Below, piece by piece: positions 1 to 9,845 of a stretch of DNA of 64,000 nt (its first letter is position 1; every line of letters begins with the position of its first letter). The notes beneath the pieces were generated by a model. The model saw only the letters and a program-made list of their open reading frames with translations. It had not been told where the DNA came from and did not search any database. A program made the position numbers and the translations under genes. Source of the stretch: Morganella morganii (GTDB taxonomy: Bacteria > Pseudomonadota > Gammaproteobacteria > Enterobacterales > Enterobacteriaceae); assembly GCF_003996855.1 (NCBI RefSeq), contig NZ_NRQY01000001.1:660897-724896 (forward strand), given 5' to 3'.

Positions 1-1
1 T

Positions 2-1432
2 ATCCGCGAGCTCTATGCCTATCCGTACGGCTGTCTGGAGCAGACTGTGAGCGGGCTGTATCCGTCCCTGTACTCCTCTGAGGCTGAGCTGAAAAAACTG
101 GGCATCAAAACCCAGACTGATGCCGGACGCCGCCAGGCGGTGATGACGGGTATTCCGCATCTGCTCGGTATGCAGCGCAGCGACGGCAGTTTCTCCCTGT
201 GGGACAACAGCGGTGCGGAAGAGCCGTGGCTGACCGCCTACGTGACAGATTTCCTGTTCCGTGCCGAACAGCGCGGTTTCGAGGTTCCTGCGGATGCCAT
301 GAGTAACGCCAATAACCGCCTGCTGCGTTATTTGCAGGATCGCTCGGTGATCAGCAGCAACTATTACGGTAACAGCGACCAGATGCGCTTTGCGGTACAG
401 GCCTATGCCGGTTATGTGCTGGCACAGCAGCAGAAAGCGCCGCTCGGGGCACTGCGTCAGGTGTATCAGCGCCGTGACGATGCGGCAAGTGGTCTGGCGC
501 TGGTACAGCTCGGTATCGCCCTGAAGAAAATGGGTGATGCGGATCGCGGTAATGAAGCCATCCGTCTGGGTGTGATGAAGAACCGTGACAGTGTCTATAC
601 CGGCGATTACGGCAGTACCATCCGTGATGATGCGATGATTATTGCGCTGCTCAGTGAGGCGGATTCCAATGCGGATCAGCGTTACGGCAAGTTGCAGGCG
701 CTTTCTGCGGAAATACAGAATAACCGTTACTTCTCCACTCAGGAGAGCAACGCGCTGTACCTGGCAGGTCGTCAGTACATTAATCAGAGCGAAAAACCAT
801 GGTCTGCCCTGATCAACGGGCAAGCCCCGGCGATTAGCCGTGACAGTGCGCTGCGTGAAACCTTCACTGCGGCACAGCTGAATAACGGTATCAGTGTGGC
901 GAACCGGGGGGATGCAGAACTGTTCGGTCGTGTGAATATCACCGGCTATCCGTTACAGGCGCCGGCTCCGTCATCGGAAGTGCTGAAGATCAAGCGGACG
1001 TATATGGATCTGAACGGTAATCCGATCAGTATTGACCGTCTGAGCAGCGGCGACCTCGTGGCTGTCCGTCTGGATATTCAGGCCGACCGCAATGTGCCGG
1101 ATGCGCTGGTGGTGGATCTGTTACCGGCCGGTCTGGAGCTGGAAAACCAGAACCTGGCGGCAGCCAGTGCAAGTCTGGCTGACAGTGCGCCGAACCTGGC
1201 CGAAGCTATTCAGGATATGCAACAGGCCAATATCCGCCACACCGAGTACCGGGATGATCGCTTTGTCTCCCAGGTGGCGGTGGAAGAGTACCGTCCGGTG
1301 ACGCTGGTCTATCTGGCCCGCGCGGTCACTCCGGGTAAATACAGTGTTCCGGCTCCGCAGGTGGAATCGATGTATATTCCGTCCTGGCGCGCTACCGGTG
1401 TGACCCCGGCGACACTGGAAGTAGTTCGTTAA
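2..1432 (+). CDS. yfhM: Bacterial alpha-2-macroglobulin, C-terminal 476 residues (partial at window edge)
   Basis: The reading frame is open from base 2, so this is the 3' part of a gene starting outside the window. The thioester signature CLEQ is encoded at 32-43, inside the context YPYGCLEQT. It is followed by an alpha-helical thioester-domain region and a C-terminal beta-rich receptor-binding-like region ending IPSWRATGVTPATLEVV. Bacterial alpha-2-macroglobulins are large periplasmic, usually lipid-anchored proteins that trap proteases through the thioester; the E. coli homologue YfhM is about 1650 residues. The family is typically paired with pbpC, which follows here 116 bases downstream, suggesting joint work in periplasmic defence and wall repair. 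The assignment is secure; the N-terminus cannot be seen. Confidence 0.93.
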   Translation: MRELYAYPYGCLEQTVSGLYPSLYSSEAELKKLGIKTQTDAGRRQAVMTGIPHLLGMQRSDGSFSLWDNSGAEEPWLTAYVTDFLFRAEQRGFEVPADAMSNANNRLLRYLQDRSVISSNYYGNSDQMRFAVQAYAGYVLAQQQKAPLGALRQVYQRRDDAASGLALVQLGIALKKMGDADRGNEAIRLGVMKNRDSVYTGDYGSTIRDDAMIIALLSEADSNADQRYGKLQALSAEIQNNRYFSTQESNALYLAGRQYINQSEKPWSALINGQAPAISRDSALRETFTAAQLNNGISVANRGDAELFGRVNITGYPLQAPAPSSEVLKIKRTYMDLNGNPISIDRLSSGDLVAVRLDIQADRNVPDALVVDLLPAGLELENQNLAAASASLADSAPNLAEAIQDMQQANIRHTEYRDDRFVSQVAVEEYRPVTLVYLARAVTPGKYSVPAPQVESMYIPSWRATGVTPATLEVVR

Positions 1433-1484
1433 CAGCATGGTTTGTTGCCCGCAGCCGCCCGGCTGCCGCAGCAAAATATGTTTT

Positions 1485-1516
1485 ATGCCCTTATAGTCTG
1501 TTATAAGGGCATTTTT
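1485..1516 (+). terminator. Rho-independent terminator between yfhM and pbpC
   Basis: An 11-base inverted repeat (ATGCCCTTATA at 1485-1495 and its complement at 1502-1512) is followed by a T run. A second GC-rich hairpin lies just upstream at 1451-1466. The position directly after yfhM suggests that much yfhM transcription stops before pbpC. Confidence 0.7.
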
Positions 1517-1548
1517 ATCTTAAGAATTCTGATAATGCGGTTTGATAC

Positions 1549-3858
1549 ATGAAAGTGTGGTTTAAACGTCTCGCGCTGACCGGCCTGATAACAATTGTTC
1601 TGACACCACCGCTGCTCTGGCTGGCCGATAAAATCTGGCCGCTGCCGCTGGATGAGGTGGTGATGGCGCGTACGGTTACGGCTGAAGACGGATCACCGCT
1701 GTGGCGTTTTGCCGACAGCAACGGCGTGTGGCGCTATCCGGTCACACTGAAGGATGTATCACCGGAGTTTATTGAAGCGCTTCTGACATACGAAGATCGC
1801 TATTTCTATCAGCACTCGGGCATCAACCCGGTGGCTATCGGCCGCGCGGCGTTGCAGGATCTGACCTCCGGACGCATTGTCTCCGGCGGCAGCACGCTCT
1901 CCATGCAGGTCGCCCGCCTGATCGACCCTCATGACCGCACCCTGACCGGCAAACTGAAGCAGGTTTTCCGGACTATTCAGCTGGAATGGCACTATTCCAA
2001 AGATGAGATTCTGGAGATGTATTTCAACCGGGCACCGTACGGCGGCACGGTAGAGGGCATTGGCGCGGCGAGCTGGATGTATCTCGGCAAACCACCGTCG
2101 GAACTGACTGCCGGGGAAGCGGCACTGCTGGCGGTTCTGCCGCAGGCTCCGAGCCGTCTGCGGCCGGATCGCTATCCGCAGCGCGCGGAAGCGGCCCGTA
2201 ATAAGGTGCTTGACCGGCTGGCCGAGTTTCAGGTGTGGCCGCAGGCAAAAGTGAATGATTTAAAACAGGAGAGTATCTGGCTGGCACCCCGCCAGGTACC
2301 ACATTCCGCACCGTTGCTGGCACGGCGTGTGGCCACGGGGGTGAAAGATCCGGTGATCCGCACCACCATTAACCCCGCCATTCAGCGTCAGCTGGAGGAG
2401 ATGGCCCGCAACCGCAAATATCAGCTGCCGGAAAAAACCTCTCTCGGTATTATGGTAGTGGATAACCGCGACATGAGTGTGAAAGGCTATGTCGGCTCTA
2501 TCGATTTCTCTGATGATACCCGTTTCGGTCATGTCGATGTGAACAGTGCCTGGCGTTCGCCCGGTTCCACACTAAAACCGTTTTTATATGCCCTGGCAAT
2601 GGATGACGGGCTGATCCACAGTGAATCCTTGTTGCAGGATGCACCGCGCCGTTTTAATGATTACCGGCCGAGTAACTTTGATACCGGATTCAGCGGGCCG
2701 GTGAGTGTCAGTGAGGCACTGCGCCGCTCCCTGAATCTGCCGGTGGTTCAGTTACTGGATGTTTACGGCCCGAAGCGCTTCAGTGCCAAACTGCGTAATG
2801 TCGGTCTGGAACTGCGTTTCCCGCTCGGCAGTGACCCGAACCTGTCGCTGATTCTGGGCGGGACAGGGGCGCGGATGGATCAGCTGATCGCCGCCTACAG
2901 CGCGTTTGCCCGCCAGGGCAAAGTGGCACCGGTGCGTTTTCGTCCGGACGATCCGCTGGCCGAGCGGCAGCTGATCTCCCCAGGCGCGGCGTGGATCACT
3001 CGCCGGGTGATGGCCGGGGAAACACGACCACTGGCGGATGACCGGCTGGCGCAGGATGTGCCGCTGGCGTGGAAAACCGGCACCAGTTACGGCTACCGTG
3101 ATGCCTGGGCGCTGGGGGTGAATAACCGTTATACCATCGGGGTGTGGGTCGGTCGTCCGGACGGCACACCGGTGGCCGGACAGGCCGGGTTTGCGACCGC
3201 GATCCCGATCCTGTATCAGGTTGACAGCTATCTGCGCGCGCGCGGCGGCAAAAAAATACCGGACCCGAAACCCGTCAGCGTCAGCAGTAAAATGATTTGC
3301 TGGCCGTCAGGACTGGCGGCGGACAAGCAGGACCCGAACTGCCGTCAGCAGCGGATAGCGCTGGTACTGGATAATACCGTGCCGCCGACACTGCCGTCAG
3401 CAGGGCAGGAAAGCCTGTCCGGCACCAATGCGGTGATCTGGGTGAACGGGCAGGGGGAACGGGTATCACCGGATTGTCCGGGGGCACAGGAGAAAACCGT
3501 GGCACTGTGGCCGATTGCGCTGGAGAGCTGGCTGCCGCCGGGTGAGCGCCGCAGTCATCGTCTGCCGCCGGTGAGTAAAATTTGTCCGCCGCTGCGGGTG
3601 GAGGCCGCACCGCTGCTGATTTCCGGTATCCGCGAAGGAGATGTGCTGCGCCGTCTGCCGCTGGCGAAGACACTCGATCTGCGGGTGGTGACTCAGGGCG
3701 GCGAAGGCACACAGTGGTGGTTTCTTAACGGCGACCAGGCCGGCAGTACCGAATCCGGCGACCCGCTTCTGCTGACCCTGGATACCCCGGGGCATTATCA
3801 GCTGACGGTACTGGATCTCAGCGGACAGGTCAGTTCAGTCAGTTTTACACTCAGGTAG
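1549..3858 (+). CDS. pbpC: Bifunctional penicillin-binding protein 1C
   Basis: 769 residues, essentially the length of E. coli PBP1C (770). An N-terminal membrane anchor spans about residues 10-28. The glycosyltransferase (GT51) domain shows the catalytic Glu in EDRYF (E82), the GGSTLSMQ motif (113-120) and EMYFNRAPYGG (156-166). The transpeptidase domain has SxxK with Ser340 and Lys343, SLN at 394-396 and KTG at 509-511. The last 200 or so residues form the beta-sandwich C-terminal domain of class C enzymes. The protein polymerises and crosslinks peptidoglycan in the periplasm. It follows yfhM as in E. coli. All catalytic motifs are present, so the gene appears intact. Confidence 0.96.
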   Translation: MKVWFKRLALTGLITIVLTPPLLWLADKIWPLPLDEVVMARTVTAEDGSPLWRFADSNGVWRYPVTLKDVSPEFIEALLTYEDRYFYQHSGINPVAIGRAALQDLTSGRIVSGGSTLSMQVARLIDPHDRTLTGKLKQVFRTIQLEWHYSKDEILEMYFNRAPYGGTVEGIGAASWMYLGKPPSELTAGEAALLAVLPQAPSRLRPDRYPQRAEAARNKVLDRLAEFQVWPQAKVNDLKQESIWLAPRQVPHSAPLLARRVATGVKDPVIRTTINPAIQRQLEEMARNRKYQLPEKTSLGIMVVDNRDMSVKGYVGSIDFSDDTRFGHVDVNSAWRSPGSTLKPFLYALAMDDGLIHSESLLQDAPRRFNDYRPSNFDTGFSGPVSVSEALRRSLNLPVVQLLDVYGPKRFSAKLRNVGLELRFPLGSDPNLSLILGGTGARMDQLIAAYSAFARQGKVAPVRFRPDDPLAERQLISPGAAWITRRVMAGETRPLADDRLAQDVPLAWKTGTSYGYRDAWALGVNNRYTIGVWVGRPDGTPVAGQAGFATAIPILYQVDSYLRARGGKKIPDPKPVSVSSKMICWPSGLAADKQDPNCRQQRIALVLDNTVPPTLPSAGQESLSGTNAVIWVNGQGERVSPDCPGAQEKTVALWPIALESWLPPGERRSHRLPPVSKICPPLRVEAAPLLISGIREGDVLRRLPLAKTLDLRVVTQGGEGTQWWFLNGDQAGSTESGDPLLLTLDTPGHYQLTVLDLSGQVSSVSFTLR

Positions 3859-3976
3859 CAGAAACGGCGGGAAGTTCAGCGGAAAAAGTGTGATACAGGC
3901 AGAAAATCTGTGATCTGTTATAAGGAATACTTTGCAAAAATGTTGCGTAACTGTAGGCGAAACAGCGGTGAGCCCG

Positions 3977-3982
3977 TATAAT
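3977..3982 (+). promoter_or_regulatory. Candidate -10 box for ndk
   Basis: A perfect TATAAT lies 90 bases before the ndk start codon. No convincing -35 hexamer stands at 16-18 bases upstream, so the call rests on the -10 box and its position only. Confidence 0.35.
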
Positions 3983-4071
3983 CATCACCTTACCACAAGG
4001 TGTGGACCGGTCTGCCGTCAGCCGCAAATAACAATGACAACAGCGCACATGCGCACAATGAGGTCAATTAA

Positions 4072-4497
4072 ATGTCTGTACAACGCACATTTTCTATCAT
4101 TAAGCCAAATGCCGTAAAAAAAAATGCTATCGGGGCTATTTATCATCGTTTTGAAAGCGCCGGTTTCCGTATTGTTGCTGCCAAAATGCTGCACCTGAGC
4201 CGCGAACAGGCGGAAGGATTCTACGCTGAGCACAAAGGCCGCCCGTTCTTTGATGGCCTGGTGGAATTTATGACCTCCGGTCCGATTATGGTACAGGTGC
4301 TGGAAGGGGAAAATGCTGTACAGCGTCACCGTGACCTGATGGGCGCCACCAATCCGGATAACGCACTGGCCGGTACACTCCGTGCTGATTACGCGGACAG
4401 CTTCACTGAAAACGCCGTACACGGCTCTGACGCGGAAGAGTCCGCCGCCCGTGAAATCGCGTATTTTTTCACTGAAGATGAAATCTGCCCGCGCTGA
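4072..4497 (+). CDS. ndk: Nucleoside diphosphate kinase
   Basis: 141 residues, matching the usual 140-145 of the family. It transfers gamma-phosphate from ATP to other nucleoside diphosphates through a phospho-histidine in the cytoplasm, balancing NTP and dNTP pools. The active-site motif NAVHGSD (catalytic His near residue 117) is present, as are the start signature [10 protein letters not shown] and the nucleotide-binding GATNP motif. ATG at 4072 gives the family's N-terminus. The gene is monocistronic, between pbpC and a DKNYY-type gene. Confidence 0.97.
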   Translation: MSVQRTFSIIKPNAVKKNAIGAIYHRFESAGFRIVAAKMLHLSREQAEGFYAEHKGRPFFDGLVEFMTSGPIMVQVLEGENAVQRHRDLMGATNPDNALAGTLRADYADSFTENAVHGSDAEESAAREIAYFFTEDEICPR

Positions 4498-4616
4498 TCA
4501 TTCATTTCTGCCGGAGCCTCCCGCAGGTTCCGGCTGTTCCTCTGATGAGTCTGTGTTATAAACATTAAAATTAATGTGGATATTTTAATGTTGTCAGGGA
4601 ACCTGTATGAAAAAAA

Positions 4617-5597
4617 TTGTGTATACTGCTCGTCAGTATTTTTTTTATTGCACAGGTTACCGGCGGGCCGGATTGTATTGAAGATTACGGCAATAACGTC
4701 AGAAAAATATGCGCACCAAAAGAGAATGTTATTTTATGGGAGCAACATTTCGGGCAGTCTGCGGATAATGACGCTGTCAGAAAAGTGAAATACGATAAGA
4801 CAGATTTAAACGATTTCTTTTTCAGCGAAAATACCCGTGTTCATTTTCTGGCAGAAAACGGTAACGTTTATTATGTCACGATGAACACATTGCGTGACTC
4901 GGATTGTCAGGGCAGCAGCGGGGATTTTTCAATTACACCTCTGGTTACGCCGCGCTGCTGGTTTGGCGATAATATCCGTGAATATAATATCCGGCTGGAT
5001 CTGGTCAGTGAGGACGCAGACAGTTTCAGGCTGTCCCCCGAAAATACACGCTATTACTATTATGCGTATGATAAAAAACATGTTTATTTCAATGGCTTTT
5101 ATCGCTCAGACGATGCTGACCCCGCATCATTCCGCCGGGTTGTGACGGACAATCCGGATAAAAAATTGCCGGAAAAATTGTATACCGATAATCAGCATCT
5201 GTATCTCGATTACCGGAAAATAGCTGATGAGTCATGGGATTCACTGACAGATATCCGTATTATCCCGGTGTCAGTGAACTGGAATACCCTGATGAGCAGG
5301 ATCGTATTAAGGGGAAACCGGGCGGTGAACGATAACAGCGGTTTTACCCTGAAAAAGGGCAGCAAGACCGGAGCGTTATATCTGTTTTCTGATGATAATG
5401 TTGCGGTGTCAACCGATGCGGATATTCCGGTAACGGCAGATCAGCAATGTTATCTGAACAATATCGTGGTTTGTCATATCGGCGGTGATTTTTATAAAAT
5501 AAGCTACCGCTACGGTGACCCGCTGTTTGAAAAAATAACGGATTCAAACCGATCCCGTATCAGTAAAGAGTGGGATAATTTATTATCTTATTACTGA
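4617..5597 (+). CDS. DKNYY-type hypothetical protein with start-region A-tract
   Basis: About 326 residues. An N-terminal hydrophobic stretch (ILLVSIFFIAQVTG) looks like a signal or anchor. The body is rich in Tyr and Asp, with units such as YDKKHVYFNGFYRSDDADPASF that resemble the DKNYY family of unknown function. The only well-placed ATG (4607, with an AGGGA ribosome site 8 bases before it) is out of frame because of an A7 run at 4610-4616. With six or nine A residues the protein would begin MKKLCILLVS. As it stands, translation must use TTG at 4617, slippage on the A run, or not occur. The start is therefore uncertain. It is flanked by ndk and rlmN, and function is unknown. Confidence 0.6.
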   Translation: MCILLVSIFFIAQVTGGPDCIEDYGNNVRKICAPKENVILWEQHFGQSADNDAVRKVKYDKTDLNDFFFSENTRVHFLAENGNVYYVTMNTLRDSDCQGSSGDFSITPLVTPRCWFGDNIREYNIRLDLVSEDADSFRLSPENTRYYYYAYDKKHVYFNGFYRSDDADPASFRRVVTDNPDKKLPEKLYTDNQHLYLDYRKIADESWDSLTDIRIIPVSVNWNTLMSRIVLRGNRAVNDNSGFTLKKGSKTGALYLFSDDNVAVSTDADIPVTADQQCYLNNIVVCHIGGDFYKISYRYGDPLFEKITDSNRSRISKEWDNLLSYY

Positions 5598-5641
5598 AAT
5601 GCGGTATCCGGTTTTTTCATTTGCCATATCACCGCTAATGT

Positions 5642-5668
5642 TTGTACAATGCCGCGCCCCGTTATAAT
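5642..5668 (+). promoter_or_regulatory. Candidate sigma-70 promoter of rlmN
   Basis: TTGTAC at 5642-5647 and a perfect TATAAT at 5663-5668 are separated by 15 bases. The implied leader before rlmN is about 115 bases, which also argues against the long upstream extension of the rlmN frame being translated. Confidence 0.45.
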
Positions 5669-5792
5669 ATGGGGCTTTTATATTTCCGCCGTATCCGTGA
5701 CGCAGTCCGTTTCAGCGGCTATTCTTATTCCTGTATCTGTGATGCGCACCGCGTGTCACCGCCGAAAGTGTAACAACGAGGCAATGTTAATA

Positions 5793-6971
5793 ATGTCAGA
5801 ACTGACCACACAAGACGCCTGTGTAACAGGCTCCGCACCGATTGCTCCTGAAAAAATCAACGGAAAAATTAATTTACTCGACCTGACCCGCAAAGAAATG
5901 CGCCAGTTTTTCGCCGACATGGGCGAGAAGCCTTTTCGTGCTGACCAGGTGATGAAGTGGATTTACCACTATTGTTATGATGATTTCGATCTGATGACCG
6001 ATATCAATAAAGTGCTGCGCACCAAACTGAAAGCGGTGGCGGAAATCCGCGCGCCGGAAGTGTCGGAAGAACAACGTTCTGCGGATGGCACTATTAAGTG
6101 GGCTATCCGTGTCGGCGATCAGGAAGTCGAAACCGTGTATATCCCGGAAGAGGAACGCGCCACACTGTGTGTTTCTTCCCAGGTCGGCTGTGCGCTGGAA
6201 TGTAAATTCTGCTCAACCGCGCAGCAGGGTTTTAACCGCAACCTGCGGGTTTCGGAAATTATCGGCCAGGTCTGGCGTGCCGCGAAAATCATCGGTTCGC
6301 TGAAATCCAGCGGCCGCCGTCCGATTACCAACGTGGTGATGATGGGGATGGGTGAACCGCTGCTGAACCTGACCCATGTTGTCCCGGCGATGGAAATCAT
6401 GCTGGATGACTTCGGTTTCGGGCTCTCCAAACGCCGTGTGACTATCTCGACCTCCGGTGTGGTACCGGCGCTGGATAAACTCGGTGATATGATTGATGTG
6501 GCGCTCGCGATTTCCCTGCACGCGCCGACGGATGACGTGCGTGATGAAATCGTACCAATCAATAAAAAATACAACATTGAGACATTCCTGGCGTCTGTGC
6601 GCCGTTATCTCGGAAAATCCAATGCGAACGGCGGACGTGTCACAGTGGAATACGTTATGCTGGATCATATAAATGACAGTACCGATCAGGCACATCAGCT
6701 GGCGGCCTGTCTGAAAGACACGCCAAGTAAAATCAACCTGATTCCGTGGAACCCGTTCCCGGGCGCCCCTTACGGGCGCAGCTCCAACAGCCGGATTGAC
6801 CGCTTTGCCAAGGTGCTGATGGACTACGGATTTACCACTATTGTCCGTAAGACACGCGGTGATGATATTGACGCCGCCTGCGGACAGCTGGCCGGTGATG
6901 TCATCGACCGGACCAAGCGGACACTGAAAAAACGCATGGCCGGTGAACCAATTTCTGTCAAAATAGTCTGA
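5793..6971 (+). CDS. rlmN: Dual-specificity 23S rRNA (A2503)/tRNA (A37) C2-methyltransferase
   Basis: 392 residues from ATG 5793. A radical-SAM enzyme that methylates A2503 of 23S rRNA and A37 of some tRNAs. The 4Fe-4S motif CALECKFC is present, as are the catalytic cysteines in TLCVSSQ and in DAACGQLAG near the C-terminus, and the SAM-binding GMGEPLLN. The match to E. coli RlmN runs from KINLLDL to the end. The frame is open further upstream to 5649, but MSELTTQ aligns with the family start, and a GAGG site at 5778-5781 fits 5793 better than ATG 5784. First gene of the conserved rlmN-rodZ-ispG-hisS block. Confidence 0.95.
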   Translation: MSELTTQDACVTGSAPIAPEKINGKINLLDLTRKEMRQFFADMGEKPFRADQVMKWIYHYCYDDFDLMTDINKVLRTKLKAVAEIRAPEVSEEQRSADGTIKWAIRVGDQEVETVYIPEEERATLCVSSQVGCALECKFCSTAQQGFNRNLRVSEIIGQVWRAAKIIGSLKSSGRRPITNVVMMGMGEPLLNLTHVVPAMEIMLDDFGFGLSKRRVTISTSGVVPALDKLGDMIDVALAISLHAPTDDVRDEIVPINKKYNIETFLASVRRYLGKSNANGGRVTVEYVMLDHINDSTDQAHQLAACLKDTPSKINLIPWNPFPGAPYGRSSNSRIDRFAKVLMDYGFTTIVRKTRGDDIDAACGQLAGDVIDRTKRTLKKRMAGEPISVKIV

Positions 6972-7042
6972 CAGTAATATTAAGTAACACTCCCGGGTGA
7001 CACTTTACGTTAATATACCTGCCTTACAGACAAGGAGGCAGT

Positions 7043-7393
7043 ATGATAAGGACGTATTCCCTGGGATTAATTGCAGTAATGCTGCTGGCAGGATGCCGGA
7101 CAGCACCCGTGACACAGACAGTACCGGCTGCGACCGGTACCCGTCTTGCACTGGGTGAGGCTTACCTTCAGGCCGGCCGGTATGATGCAGCACGCTATCA
7201 TTTTGACCGGGTACTGAAAGCACAGCCGCAGCATACCGGTGCGCTGACAGGCGCGGCGCTGAGTGCAAAATGCAATCAGCAGCCTGCGATTGCGGAAAAA
7301 TACCTGAATTTAGCCGTGAATTCCCCGTCAGGCAGTGATAGTGTGGTACAGTACATTTTGGCTTATGAGTGTCCGCCGGATAACAGTCTGTAA
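7043..7393 (+). CDS. Small PilW-like TPR lipoprotein
   Basis: 116 residues with a lipoprotein signal (LLAGC lipobox, Cys near residue 18) and one or two tetratricopeptide-like helical pairs (LALGEAYLQAGRYDAARYHF, then ALTGAALSAKC). It lies between rlmN and rodZ, where many gamma-proteobacteria carry pilW/pilF, an outer-membrane lipoprotein for type IV pilus assembly. True PilW proteins are about 240 residues, so this is a short relative or a reduced form. A strong AAGGAGG ribosome site precedes the ATG. A pilus role is not implied, since no pilus genes are nearby. Confidence 0.65.
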   Translation: MIRTYSLGLIAVMLLAGCRTAPVTQTVPAATGTRLALGEAYLQAGRYDAARYHFDRVLKAQPQHTGALTGAALSAKCNQQPAIAEKYLNLAVNSPSGSDSVVQYILAYECPPDNSL

Positions 7394-7536
7394 AACAATA
7401 TAAAAGTGATGTTGTTTTCAGGATTATTTTTATCATCACGGGTGGCATGCTGTATGCCGGAATACGGAACTTCGGTGCGCGGAAGGGCAGATCTCCGCGC
7501 TTTCTCGTAACCAGAACTGTTTGTGTCCTGAAACTC

Positions 7537-8493
7537 ATGAATAACTCTCAATCTCAAGATAATTTCCAACTCACTCTTGGCCAGCTTTTAACACAACGTA
7601 GGGAACAACTTCAGTTATCACGGGAAACAGTCGCTGACAGACTTTGTCTTAAACTGACAACAGTGCGTGAAATCGAAGAAGATGCACTGAAAGAAGCCAA
7701 TCCGACCTTTATCCGCGGTTATATCCGCGCCTATGCCCGTTTATTGCAGATCCCCGAACCGGAGATCATGCCTTATCTTGATAAAATCGCTCCCGCACAG
7801 ATGACCAAAGTCCAGCCGATGAAAAGTGTGACTCTGGGGCGTCAGCGTAAAAAACGCGAAGGCTGGCTGATGAAATTTACCTGGCTGGTACTGTTAGTGG
7901 TACTGGCTCTGGTGGGGGTATGGTGGTGGCAGCAGTATCAGGCACAGCAGGCCGATATCGCGTCGCTGGCACAGCAGAATGATGTCACGGTAAATGCCCC
8001 GGCGGATGTTCCGGGAACAGATCCGGCAGACAGCACCGCGCCTCAGGCACTGAATACCGCTGATACCGCGCCGTCAGGCAATACCAATACCGCTGCTCAG
8101 GAATTATCAGCCGCCACTCCGCAGGATCAGGAAATTGACAGCAGCAAAATCGTGCCGCTGCCGGGCAGTGATCGTGTACCGCCGGTTGTTAACCGCGCCG
8201 TGGACAGCGAAGGCGGAACTCTGCCGACCACCACGCAGACACAGGATGGCCTGGTGCTGGCATTCAAGAATACCTGCTGGCTGGAAGTGGTTGATAATAA
8301 AGGAACAAAAATTTTCAGCGGCACAAAACAGAAAGGGGATACCCTGGAATTTGCGGGCGCAGAACCTTACCGTCTGAAAATTGGTGCACCGGCTGCCGTG
8401 GATGTGCAGTTTAAAGGTCAGAATGTGGATCTGAGCCGCTTCATCAGGGCAAACACAGTGGCAAGACTGAGTGTGCCGAAAGCCGGTGAATAA
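7537..8493 (+). CDS. rodZ: Cytoskeleton protein RodZ
   Basis: 318 residues from ATG 7537 (MNNSQSQ). The N-terminal Xre-type helix-turn-helix covers roughly residues 15-85 (LRQRREQLQLSRETVADRLCL-like, ending RGYIRAYARLLQIPE). A basic juxtamembrane segment (RQRKKREGW) and a single membrane span (TWLVLLVVLALVGVWWW, about residues 113-130) follow. Then come an Ala/Thr/Asp-rich linker and a C-terminal periplasmic DUF4115 beta domain. RodZ links MreB filaments to the elongasome and sets rod shape. The frame stays open upstream to 7447, but that stretch does not resemble the family. Directly upstream of ispG, as in E. coli. Confidence 0.93.
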   Translation: MNNSQSQDNFQLTLGQLLTQRREQLQLSRETVADRLCLKLTTVREIEEDALKEANPTFIRGYIRAYARLLQIPEPEIMPYLDKIAPAQMTKVQPMKSVTLGRQRKKREGWLMKFTWLVLLVVLALVGVWWWQQYQAQQADIASLAQQNDVTVNAPADVPGTDPADSTAPQALNTADTAPSGNTNTAAQELSAATPQDQEIDSSKIVPLPGSDRVPPVVNRAVDSEGGTLPTTTQTQDGLVLAFKNTCWLEVVDNKGTKIFSGTKQKGDTLEFAGAEPYRLKIGAPAAVDVQFKGQNVDLSRFIRANTVARLSVPKAGE

Positions 8494-8572
8494 TTGATTT
8501 ATAAATTAAATCTTTACTACATAATAAACACAGCAATGATTAAGGGCACAAGGATGTTCCGGAGAAAGACAT

Positions 8573-9697
8573 ATGCATAATGAATCCCCGATAAAAAGAC
8601 GCAAATCCACCCGAATTTATGTGGGAAATGTGCCGGTCGGTGATGGTGCACCAATCGCAGTGCAATCAATGACAAACACCCGGACAACGGATGTTGAGGC
8701 CACCGTCAGACAAATTAAATCCCTTGAGCGTGTCGGCGCGGACATTGTCCGTGTGTCAGTACCGACGATGGATGCGGCAGAAGCCTTTAAACTGATAAAA
8801 CAGCAGGTATCTGTGCCGCTGGTGGCGGACATTCACTTCGACTACCGCATCGCGCTGAAAGTGGCGGAATACGGCGTGGATTGTCTGCGTATCAACCCGG
8901 GGAATATCGGCAGTGAGGATCGCATCCGTCAGGTGGTGGATTGCGCCCGTCACTATAATATTCCCATCCGTATCGGGGTTAACGGCGGCTCACTGGAAAA
9001 AGATATCCAGGAAAAATACGGCGAACCGACCCCGGAAGCGCTGGTGGAATCAGCCATGCGGCATGTGGATATTCTTGACCGCCTGAATTTTGACCAGTTC
9101 AAAATCAGTGTAAAAGCGTCTGATGTTTTCCTGGCGGTCGGTGCATACCGTCTGCTGGCGCAGAAAATTGACCAGCCGCTGCACCTGGGTATCACCGAAG
9201 CGGGCGGTGCACGCGCCGGTTCGGTGAAATCGGCTATCGGGCTGGGTATGCTGTTGTCGGAAGGCATCGGTGATACGCTGCGTATCTCACTGGCAGCCGA
9301 CCCAGCGGAAGAGGTGAAAGTCGGGTTTGATATTCTGAAATCACTGCGTATCCGTTCACGTGGCATTAACTTTATTGCCTGTCCGACCTGCTCCCGTCAG
9401 GAGTTCGACGTGATTGGCACGGTGAATGCCCTGGAACAGCGCCTGGAAGATATCATCACACCGATGGATGTATCGATTATCGGTTGTGTGGTCAACGGCC
9501 CGGGCGAGGCGGAAGTTTCCACGCTGGGCGTGACCGGCGCGAAAACCCGCAGCGGATTCTACGAAGACGGAGTCCGTCAGAAAGAGCGTCTGGATAACAC
9601 GGATATGATTGATCAGCTGGAAGCGAAGATCCGTGCCAAGGCGGCCATGCTGGATAAGAATAACCGGATTGATATCAGTCTGGTTGAGAAAGAGTAA
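8573..9697 (+). CDS. ispG: 4-hydroxy-3-methylbut-2-en-1-yl diphosphate synthase (flavodoxin)
   Basis: 374 residues. It catalyses the penultimate step of the MEP isoprenoid pathway, converting MEcPP to HMBPP with a 4Fe-4S cluster. The N-terminal TIM-barrel motif [10 protein letters not shown], the cluster cysteines in [10 protein letters not shown] and [12 protein letters not shown], and the GPGEA motif are all present. The start ATGCATAATGAATCCCC matches [10 protein letters not shown] of relatives. It lies between rodZ and hisS in conserved order, with a terminator after it. Confidence 0.97.
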   Translation: MHNESPIKRRKSTRIYVGNVPVGDGAPIAVQSMTNTRTTDVEATVRQIKSLERVGADIVRVSVPTMDAAEAFKLIKQQVSVPLVADIHFDYRIALKVAEYGVDCLRINPGNIGSEDRIRQVVDCARHYNIPIRIGVNGGSLEKDIQEKYGEPTPEALVESAMRHVDILDRLNFDQFKISVKASDVFLAVGAYRLLAQKIDQPLHLGITEAGGARAGSVKSAIGLGMLLSEGIGDTLRISLAADPAEEVKVGFDILKSLRIRSRGINFIACPTCSRQEFDVIGTVNALEQRLEDIITPMDVSIIGCVVNGPGEAEVSTLGVTGAKTRSGFYEDGVRQKERLDNTDMIDQLEAKIRAKAAMLDKNNRIDISLVEKE

Positions 9698-9703
9698 TCG
9701 CGG

Positions 9704-9732
9704 ACCGGCTCATTATCCATGAGCCGGTTTTG
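9704..9732 (+). terminator. Rho-independent terminator after ispG
   Basis: A perfect 10-base stem (ACCGGCTCAT at 9704-9713, complement at 9719-9728) with a 5-base loop is followed by TTTTG. It separates the rodZ-ispG unit from hisS. Confidence 0.85.
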
Positions 9733-9845
9733 TCTGTTTTGGCAGATATGCTGTTTTAAGACGATATATCCGCCTCCCGATATTGCGCCCGCACAGGGTC
9801 GCATTTATAATCGGAAACATATTTCATTGAGTTAAGAGAATTAAC

